A stretch of DNA of 64,000 nucleotides from Porodaedalea pini. Its lineage: Eukaryota; Basidiomycota; Agaricomycetes; Hymenochaetales; Hymenochaetaceae. The notes below the pieces were generated by a model, which was given only the letters and a program-made list of their open reading frames with translations, was not told the DNA's origin and searched no databases. Below are positions 56,221 to 64,000 of this stretch, piece after piece; the stretch's first letter is position 1, and each line of letters begins with the position of its first letter. Location: contig NBAY01000075.1 of the NCBI GenBank assembly GCA_002794775.1, forward strand, positions 1 to 64,000, given 5' to 3'. The position numbers were made by a program, and so were the translations under genes.

Positions 56221-59200
56221 GAGAAGAACAAGGGACTTCGAATCCGGATTTGCTAAAATATAACCAACCGTCTGTACAATACATAGATGCAAACGACGTC
56301 GATGGTTTTCCCGATTACGAAGTCCCCACCGGTGTGAACAAAGATGAAGAGTACGAGCAACTGTTCATGAGAGGAACTGGCGGACGCCAGCTGGACCTTC
56401 TCCTGACCGTCGAACATGAAATAGCGGGTGAGGCGAGAGAGGTAGATGCGCATGCCCTTGTGGATTCGGGATGCACAGGATCCTGTATCGACGTCAGGTT
56501 CGTCGAGAGGTACGGCTTGGAAACAAAACGCTACATTCGACCCCTCGTGGTGCTCAACGCCGATGGCACGCACAATGAGGCCGGATTGATCGAGGAGTAC
56601 GTTGACGTCGAGCTCATGATCGGCGGTCACCAGGAGAGGATCGTCCTCGCAGTAACATCCCTAGCGTCGTCAAACATCTTCCTGGGGTACGACTGGCTTC
56701 GACATCACAATCCGGAGGTCGACTGGAAAACGGGTTCGATCGAATTCACCCGCTGTCCAGAAGAATGTGTGATCAAGAGGGAGCCGGTGGAGGACCTAGG
56801 CAAGGTGAAGAAGGTGGTGGAACAGATGAGGAGGGTGAGTGAGGTGCGAATGGACAAGGCGTCCTGGCCCGCATACCTCAACGACTATGCCGACGTTTTC
56901 AGCGAAAAAGGTTTCGAGAAGCTGCCGGAACACCGACCCTGGGACCATGTCATAGACTTGAAGCCTGATTTCAAACCGAGCGACTGTAAGATCTACCCCC
57001 TCACGCCAACTGAGCAGCAGTCACTCAAGGACTTCCTTGATGAAAATCTGAAGTCGGGTCGCATTTGACAGTCGATATCGCCCATGGCGTCGCCCTTCTT
57101 CTTCATTAAGAAGGCCGACAAATCGCTACGCCCTATCCAGGATTACCGTAAGCTCAATGACGGTACGATCAAGAACAAGTATCCCCTCCCTCTCATTGAC
57201 GAACTCGTCGACAAGGTCAAGAAAGCGAAGTACATCACTAAGCTTGACCTTCGCTGGGGGTACTACAATATCCGGATCCGTGAGGGTGACAAATGGAAGG
57301 CAGCATTTCGCACGAACATGGGCCTCTTCGAACCGATGGTCATGTTTTTTGGCCTTTGCAATGCGCCGGCCACGTTCCAGGCCTTTGTCAACCACATCTT
57401 TAAGGACCTAATCTACGTGAACTTGATCATCGTATACCTCGACGACATCCTGATCCTCTCGGAAACCATTGAGGAGCATATCGACACGTCGAGGCGCGTA
57501 CTCCAGATCCTCCGAGAAAATGGCCTGTACCTGAAGCCGGAGAAGTGCGAGTTTGACGCCAAGGTCGTCAAATACCTCGGCCACATCATCAGCAATGGCG
57601 AGATCAGGGCTGACCCGGCAAAGACGGAGGCGATTGCGAACTGGCCAGTCCCACAGAACCTCAAGGAGCTGCAACAGTTCCTCGGTATGGGAAACTGGCT
57701 GAGACGGTTTATTAAGGACTACAGCAAGGTGGTCCGACCGTTGACGTTGTTAACGGGCAAGAAGGACTGGGTATGGGAGACCAAACAGCAGGAAGCGTTC
57801 GAGGAGCTGAGACGACGTCTCTGCTCACCTCCAGTCCTAGCCATCGCCAATGACGAGGGCCCTTTCCACGTAGAAGCGGACTCGTCGAACTTTGCGCTCG
57901 GTGGTGTGTTGTTGCAGAAGCAGGAAGGGAAGTGGAGGGTGATCGCCTACAGGTCAGAGGCGCTTGAACCGGCAGAACGAAACTACGAGATCTACGACAA
58001 GGAGATGCTCGCGATCGTTTTGGCGCTCAAGGAGTGGCGGCAATACCTCCTTGGCGCTCGCCACAAGATTGAAATCTGGTCTGACCACGCCAACCTCACC
58101 TACTTCAGGTCGGCGCAGAAGCTGAGCTATCGCCAAGCTCGCTGGCGGACCGAACTTGAAGAATTCGACTTCCACCTTGAACACAAGTCGGGCAAGACGA
58201 TGGGCAAGGCCGACCTGCTATCGCGCATGGCGGGCTATGATCAGGGCAAGGATGACAACGATGGGGTCGTGTTCATCAAGGATAAGTGGTTGAACCGTGG
58301 AGTGGTGAGGACATCGCACGACGAGGTGGTGGAATGAGTGGGTGAAGCGCAGAGGGCGCAGGACAAGTCGGAGAGGCCTACAGGTTTGGTGGAGGTCGAC
58401 GGGTTGTGGCGGATGAAAGGCAAGGTGTATGTTCCATTGACAATAAAGGAGGCCGTGTTGCGGGAGTGCCACGACTCGGTTCTGGCTGGTCATCCGGGAG
58501 CGTCGAAGACAGTAGAACTCGTCCGTCACGATTTCTGGTGGGCATCGATGTTCTCTGACGTCCGAGCATACGTCCGAGGATGCGACCGTTGTCAACGGAC
58601 GAAAGCCTTAAGAATGTCGAAGTCTAGACCGCTTCATCCAAACGCTGTCCCTGAAGGACCCTGGGAAATTGTTACGGTCGACCTAATCGGAGAGCTCCCG
58701 GACTCCAAGGGACACAACACGATCTGCGTCTTCGTGGATAGGTTCTCGAAGCAGATGCACGCGATCCCGACGACGACGAGGCTGTCAGCAGAAGGCATGG
58801 CCCAGCTGTACCGCGACCACGTCTTCCGCCTCCATGGCCTACCGAAGAAGATCATCCACGACCGAGGCACGCAGTTCGATGCATTGATGATGAAGGAGCT
58901 ATACAAACTTCTGCACATTGAAGGCAACCCGTCGACAGCGTACCATCCACAGACGGATGGTCAAACGGAACGCGTTAACCAAGAGCTCGAACAGTACCTT
59001 CGACTCTTTGTTAACCATCGGCAATCGGACTGGAAGGACTGGCTCCCCCTCGCAGAGTTCGCATACAACAACTGCGAACACTCAGCAACGAAGATGTCCC
59101 CCTTCTACGCGAACACAGGACGTCATCCCTTGAGCTTCGACACGACGCGAACCTCATCTGCTAACATGTCAGCAGAAGAATTCGCAAAGCACATCAAGGA

Positions 59201-59828
59201 GACTCATCGCGTTGCTAAGGACAACCTAGTCAAGGCAGCAGAGGACATGAAGCGCTACCATGACCGGACAGCAGGAGCTTCGGTGGAGTACAAGGCTGGA
59301 GACAAGGTCTTCCTTGACGGGCGAAACATCAGTACGGACTCGCCGACAAAGAAACTCGCAGACAAATGGTACGGCCCCTTTGACGTCGTCGACAAGATAG
59401 GAGCGAGCACGTACAAGCCCAAACTCCCGAAGCGATGGAAAAAGGTCCACCCTGTCTTCAACGAAGCCCTATTGAAACCCGCCATCGAACCGTCCTTTGA
59501 AAGCCAGAAGCAACCGCCGCCGCCGCCGCCAGACATCGTCGACAATGAGGAGGAGTACGAACTCGAGGAAGTCTTAGACTCACGTCTACACCGAGGAAAA
59601 CTACAGTACCTTGTCAAGTGGGTCGGCTACAATGAACCTACTTGGCAGCCTGAGACGGACTTTGGCAAGAACGCGAAGGAGGCGATCACTGAGTTTTACC
59701 TCAAACATCCCGGTGCACCTCGGAAACTCAACATCCCTCGTCAACGACTCCGTCCGCTCTTCGTCGACACCGAGCCTGACGACCGCGATCATGGTTGGTC
59801 GGGACGCCCAACCTTGAAGGGGGGGTAA
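56185..59828 (+). pseudogene. Pol of element 1: protease, RT, RNase H, integrase, chromodomain; two TGA stops
   Basis: One reading frame with TGA at 57066-57068 and 58335-58337. Protease: [47 protein letters not shown] and the catalytic YLDDILILSE. RNase H: HVEADSSNFALGGVL and YEIYDKEMLAIVLAL. Integrase: an HHCC domain (HPGASKTVELVRHDFWW, CDRCQRTK), then VDLIGELPD, HDRGTQFDA and TDGQTERVNQELEQ for the D-D-E triad. A C-terminal chromodomain has EEVLDSRLHRGKLQYLVKWV and EPTWQPETDF, placing it in the chromoviruses. The first stop aligns with CGA in element 2. Confidence 0.92.
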
Positions 59829-60242
59829 TGTTAGAACCTGAACTTTCACCTTTTCCTTTATTTTCCCTTTTACCATTTCCTTTATTATATTCGTCCTTTT
59901 CATTATATTTATCCATCTTACACAATCATTCCCACACTGCCTTCATTCGTTCCATTCCCACTCGTTATGTAATGTTAGGTAATATAGTCTCACGGTCGTC
60001 GCTATATAAGGTCTCAGGAATCGCATGAACTCCTTGTTCTGCTTTTCCTCTTACCTCCACGACGACCTAGGTGAGACTCGTCCCCTTTGTATTAGTTTAG
60101 ACTTGTATTAATCCTCTTACCTCCACGACGACCTAGCCTGAGTAAAGCGTGTCCCGAGTCTCCGCTTGAGTATTACACGCCCCAGACGACAGTCAGCCGA
60201 GGCCTGCCCAGTCCGAGTTGTCTCCTGGACTCCCACCTAACA
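59829..60242 (+). repeat. 3' LTR of element 1
   Basis: 414 bp, TGTTAG...CTAACA, about 98.8% identical to the 5' LTR by eye. Confidence 0.93.
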
Positions 60243-60590
60243 ACATCAAGGACAATTTTTTGCAGACCTTTTTTCTAAATGCCTCGAGTTAGGCCATTTT
60301 CCCCTTTCTTTTAAAACGTCTCTCGTTACTTTCATCCCTAAGCCCAAATGCTCCGATTTCTTGGTGCCTAGGGCTTTCCGACCCATCACTTTGGTGGACA
60401 CGATTGGAAAACTTTTTGAACGTGTCCTTTTCAATTTTCTCCAACCTTTCTTTGAAAAGAACAACCTCCTTCCTGACTCCCAACATGGGTGTTGGAAACA
60501 CCGCTCATCCTTGACTGCTTGCTATGAACTCCTTTCCTTTATTCTTTCCAATCCTTTCATCACACCCAGGGAGCCTGTCAACCCCAAAAC
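60243..60590 (+). mobile_element. LINE copy 2, RT fragment between two LTR elements
   Basis: Continues ORF2 of LINE copy 2 in frame after the ACATC duplication: GQFFADLFSKCLELGHFPLS, RAFRPITLVDTIGKLFERVL, then CYELLSFILSNPF. It ends abruptly at the 5' LTR of element 2. The rest of the LINE presumably lies beyond that element, outside the window. Confidence 0.9.
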
Positions 60591-61003
60591 TGTTAGAACC
60601 TGAACTTTCACCTTCTCCTTTATTTTCCCTTTTACCATTTCCTTTATTATATTCGTCCTTTTCATTATATTTACCCATCTTACACAATCATTCCCACACT
60701 ACCTTCATTCGTTCCATTCCCACTCGTTATGTAATGTTAGGTAATATAGTCTCACGGTCGTCGCTATATAAGGTCTCAGGAATCGCATGAACTCCTTGTT
60801 CTGCTTTTCCTCTTACCTCCGCGACGACCTAGGTGAGACTCGTCCCCCTTGTATTAGTTTAGACTTGTATTAATCCTCTTACCTCCGCGACGACCTAGCC
60901 TGAGTAAGCGTGTCCCGAGTCTACGCTCGAGTATAGCACGTCCCAGACGACAGTCAGCCGAGGCCTGCCCAGTCCGAGTCGTCTCCCGGACTCCCGCCTA
61001 ACA
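60591..61003 (+). repeat. 5' LTR of element 2
   Basis: TGTTAG...CTAACA, 413 bp, with the TATA box near 60765 and the same internal CTCTTACCTCC direct repeat. Confidence 0.9.
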
Positions 61004-61398
61004 TAAAAGCAGAACCTCACCCAGGCTCATCCCCAGCGTAAGTCGTCGCTGTCGACTCGCCTTCACTCGGTCTAGAGGAGCGCTCCCCTCGACGGACTTG
61101 ACGTGTAAACCCCCTAAACGACAACCCTCAACCCTGCCCGGACGTTTTCGGACGTTCGTGTATTACGTAAATATATCAACCGACATTTCCCGACCCTGGC
61201 TCTAAGAATTAGCCTCTGGTGGAGCACGCACCTAACGTGGACGTGGGTAACAAGACGAGTCCAAACTTTGACGACGATCTCGTTTGTAATCTCACTCGGA
61301 TCCTACCGCCTCGTCATCAACTTCGCTGACGAACCCGCTCAACGTTGGCGTAACCCCGGATCGAACGCACAACCGATCCCTGTCCCTCCGCCAACGTC

Positions 61399-62796
61399 AA
61401 GATAGATCTCACCGACGAACAGCAACGGGCCCTTCCTGCTTCAGCCCGTTGGGATCCAGACCGACCGGGCTACGTCGCGACCAATAATAGCGGCGTCACT
61501 CACGACATCTGGTGGAGTGAAATCCGGCACAGCTGGTATTCATCAGACGAACGAGGGAGGAGAGCAAGGTGGCCCCCAGCTGCTCCGTCGTCACCTGCAC
61601 CGTCAACGTCTACAGTCAACCTACCACCGACCCCAGGTCCTTACCGCGAAACTAATAGAGACCCCTCACCGCCAACCCCTCCAGAACCTTCGACACCCGC
61701 ACCCGAACCCGCGATGTCAGCAGAAGGTTTCAGCCAACAGCAAATGGCGCAGATCGCGGCCATTGTTGCGAATGCCTTCGCCCATCAGGCGAACAACGCC
61801 CCAGCACCGGTCGCGGCCGCTAACCCCCCGACCCCCAATATAGATGTCGCCCGACCACGAGAATTCACTGGTGGCGATGACTACCTCGACTTCAGACGTG
61901 AAGTCCTTCTTTTTGTATCCGCGAATCCGAACCGATACCCTACGTCGGAGAGTAAGATTTATGTAGCTCTCTCCTACCTGAAGGGTGGTAATGCGGCGAC
62001 GTGGGCGCAGAACTACGTCGAGGAGTCGACAACGTCGGGAATCGTCACCTTCACCGACAGCTGGGAGAGATTCCAGGAGCGACTCGACGCCTCGTTCGAC
62101 GACCCGAATCGCAAGGAGGCGGCGCTGAAGGAATTCCGGGAGAAGGTTCAGAAGGACCTCACCGCAGACAAGTTCTTCCAACAACTCGACGTCATCATCA
62201 AGCGTGCGGAACTGAAGGACGACGGCATCATCTGTGATCATCTCAAACGCGCAATGAACATCGAAGTAGTGCGTGGAGTCCTGAGATCAACGCCGGTCCC
62301 GACGAAGTACGAGGACTGGAAGAACAAGGCTATCGAGATCGATCGCGGCGAACAACAGATCCGCGCGATCCAACGAGGCCGCCCGTTTATACCTCAGCCT
62401 CGCCCGCAGCAACAACAAGGAACCCCGGCTCGCCATCAGGTAGCGGCCCCTCACGTCGACAGACGCGACGCGACCGGCGTCACCTTTGGAGGCGCTGGTC
62501 AACCGATGGACGTCTCAATGAACGAGGCGCAACGACGACGCGCATGCTGGATCTGCGGCGGGCTGGGCCACTTCAAGGACAAGTGCCCGCAGGGGAAGCC
62601 GATCATCCAGCGCATGCTGGAGCTAATGGCACCAGGCGAACGTCGCATCCTCGCGGACGAGCTCGGCGCGATGAAGGAATCGGCCTTCGAGGAAGTCGTA
62701 GACACTCGGAGGTCGACGGTGGAGGACTATGTGGAGGAAGAAGAGAATGACGAAGAGGTCGTCGACTCACAGGGTTTTGCGAGTGGTCAGGCGTAG
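61399..62796 (+). CDS. Gag of element 2
   Basis: From the first ATG (61714) 360 residues: [36 protein letters not shown] and the zinc knuckle [14 protein letters not shown]. The frame is open and conserved upstream to about 61399 ([13 protein letters not shown]). The stop at 62794-62796 follows the shift site GGGTTTT at 62772-62778 and the hairpin arms 62785-62790 and 62809-62814. Confidence 0.85.
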   Translation, partial: KIDLTDEQQRALPASARWDPDRPGYVATNNSGVTHDIWWSEIRHSWYSSDERGRRARWPPAAPSSPAPSTSTVNLPPTPGPYRETNRDPSPPTPPEPSTPAPEPAMSAEGFSQQQMAQIAAIVANAFAHQANNAPAPVAAANPPTPNIDVARPREFTGGDDYLDFRREVLLFVSANPNRYPTSESKIYVALSYLKGGNAATWAQNYVEESTTSGIVTFTDSWERFQERLDASFDDPNRKEAALKEFREKVQKDLTADKFFQQLDVIIKRAELKDDGIICDHLKRAMNIEVVRGVLRSTPVPTKYEDWKNKAIEIDRGEQQIRAIQRGRPFIPQPRPQQQQGTPARHQVAAPHVDRRDATGVTFGGAGQPMDVSMNEAQRRRACWICGGLGHFKDKCPQGKPIIQRMLELMAPGERRILADELGAMKESAFEEVVDTRRSTVEDYVEEEENDEEVVDSQGFASGQA

Positions 62797-64000
62797 CCAT
62801 CGGGGCGACTGACCGAGAAGAACAAGAGACTTCAAATCCGGATCCGCTAAAATATAACCAACCGTTTGTACAATACGTAGATGCGAACAACGTCGATGGT
62901 TTTCCCGATTACGAAGTCTCCACCGGTGTAAACAAGAATGAAGAGTGCGAACAACTGTTCATGAGAGGAACTGGCGGACGCCAGCTGGACCTTCTCCTGA
63001 CCGTCGAGCATGAAATAGCTGGTGAGGCGAGAGAGGTAGATGCGCATGCCCTTGTGGATTCGGGATGCACGGGATCCTGCATCGACGTCAGGTTCGTCGA
63101 GAGGTACGGGTTGGAAACGAAACGCTACATTCGACCCCTCGCGGTGCTGAACGCCGATGGCACGCACAATGAGGCCGGATTGATCGAGGAATACGTTGAC
63201 GTCGAACTCATGATCGGCCGTCATCGGGAGAAGATCGTCCTCGCGGTAACGTCCCTAGCGTCATCGAACATCTTCCTGGGGTACGACTGGCTTCGACGTC
63301 ACAATCCAGAGGTCGACTGGAAAACGGGCTCGATCGAATTCACCCGCTGTCCAGAAGAATGTGCGATCGAGAGGGAGCCGGTGGAGGACCTAGACAAGGT
63401 GAAGAAGGTGGTAGAGCAGATGAGGAGGGTGAGTGAGATGCGAATGGATAAGACGTCCTGGCCCGCATACCTCAACGACTACGCCGACGTTTTCAGCGAA
63501 AAAGGTTTTGAGAAGCTGCCGGAACACCGACCCTGGGACCATGTCATCGACTTGAAGCCCGACTTCAAACCGAGCGACTGTAAGATCTACCCACTCACGC
63601 CGACGGAGCAGCAGTCACTCAAGGACTTCCTTGATGAAAATCTGAAGTCGGGTCGCATTCGACGGTCGATATCGCCCATGGCGTCGCCCTTCTTCTTCAT
63701 TAAGAAGGCTGACAAATCGCTACGCCCATCCAGGATTACCGTAAGCTCAATGACGGTACGATCAAGAACAAGTATCCCCTCCCTCTCATTGACGAACTCG
63801 TCGACAAGGTCAAGAAAGCGAAATACATCACTAAGCTTGACCTTCGCTGGGGGTACTACAATATCCGGATCCGCGAGGGTGACAAATGGAAAGCAGCGTT
63901 TCGCACGAACATGGGCCTCTTCGAACCGACGGTCATGTTTTTTGGCCTTTGCAACGCGCCGGCCACGTTCCAGGCCTTTGTCAACCACATCTTTAAGGAC
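62779..64000 (+). pseudogene. Pol of element 2, 5' part (protease and RT start), one-base deletion
   Basis: Protease [15 protein letters not shown] and the linker read in frame through [20 protein letters not shown], with CGA where element 1 has TGA. Near 63727 one base is missing relative to element 1 (ACGCCCATCC against ACGCCCTATCC), which shifts the frame before the RT fingers. The rest of the RT sequence continues in the other frame to the window end. Confidence 0.85.

Larger units (their letters stand above)
53992..60247 (+). mobile_element. Complete Ty3/Gypsy chromovirus, element 1, with 5-bp target-site duplication
   Basis: LTRs at 53997-54410 and 59829-60242 (both 414 bp, about five differences) start TGTTAG and end CTAACA. 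The 5-bp repeat ACATC at 53992-53996 and 60243-60247 is the target-site duplication. Order inside: leader, gag, protease, RT, RNase H, integrase, chromodomain. The purine tract GAAGGGGGGG (59816-59825) precedes the 3' LTR. It sits in ORF2 of LINE copy 2. Two in-frame TGA codons interrupt pol. Confidence 0.95.
60591..64000 (+). mobile_element. Ty3/Gypsy chromovirus, element 2, 5' part (runs off window)
   Basis: Same family as element 1: a 413-bp 5' LTR (60591-61003), leader, gag and the start of pol through part of RT. Insertion is again within LINE ORF2, after ...CCCAAAAC. Nucleotide differences from element 1 are frequent in leader and gag and fewer in pol. Confidence 0.93.

Noticed and set aside
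61517..61843. 108-residue Pro/Arg/His-rich ORF upstream of the second gag
   Set aside because: It is in another frame than the conserved upstream Gag extension and shows no conservation with element 1.
1..64000. CRISPR array, tRNA or rRNA genes
   Set aside because: No regularly spaced repeats, no tRNA B-box with a foldable partner and no rRNA-like stretch were found by eye; a tRNA scan was not possible.

Overview
The window looks like nuclear DNA of a filamentous basidiomycete, probably an Agaricomycete. Genes are dense, with many short GT-AG introns (about 45-110 nt) and a few GC-AG ones. The gene set fits (PPS1-type phosphatase, AVT3-type transporter, ADP1-type ABC transporter, fungal AhpC/TSA_2 protein), as do the transposons: a LINE with RNase H, chromodomain Ty3/Gypsy elements and a TA-targeting DDE transposon. 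I cannot name a species.

Left part (1-22.9 kb) is a normal gene-rich arm. In order: a GT-B glycosyltransferase-like gene (-, cut by the window edge), a paladin-like multi-domain phosphatase (+), a mucin-like single-pass membrane protein (+), FRA10AC1 (+), NDUFAF7/MidA (-), eIF6 (+), an AhpC/TSA_2 protein (-), a 599-bp MITE, an AVT3-like vacuolar amino-acid transporter (-) and an NAD-dependent epimerase (-).

Middle (23-40 kb): a full-length LINE (23117-29395, 11-bp target-site duplication) sits in what was a ~275-bp divergent promoter between the epimerase and an ADP1/White-type ABC transporter. A PPS1-like dual-specificity phosphatase follows (-).

Right part (40-64 kb) is a transposon-rich, degenerate region. 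Two diverged copies of one non-coding block (40.3-48.0 and 48.1-50.3 kb) flank each other. The first copy is split by an intact 4.24-kb TIR DNA transposon whose transposase carries a segment resembling the regulatory region of the fungal stress bZIP factor Atf1. Next to the second block is another LINE copy, whose ORF2 is interrupted by a complete Ty3/Gypsy chromovirus (53997-60242, 5-bp TSD). The remaining LINE piece ends at the 5' LTR of a second member of the same family, which runs off the window.

Two themes cut across the window. Several single-copy genes show one-base frame breaks at or near short homopolymers, which looks like consensus error or recent decay. The three premature stops inspected in the retroelements are all TGA; in two an undamaged copy has CGA or CGC at that site.
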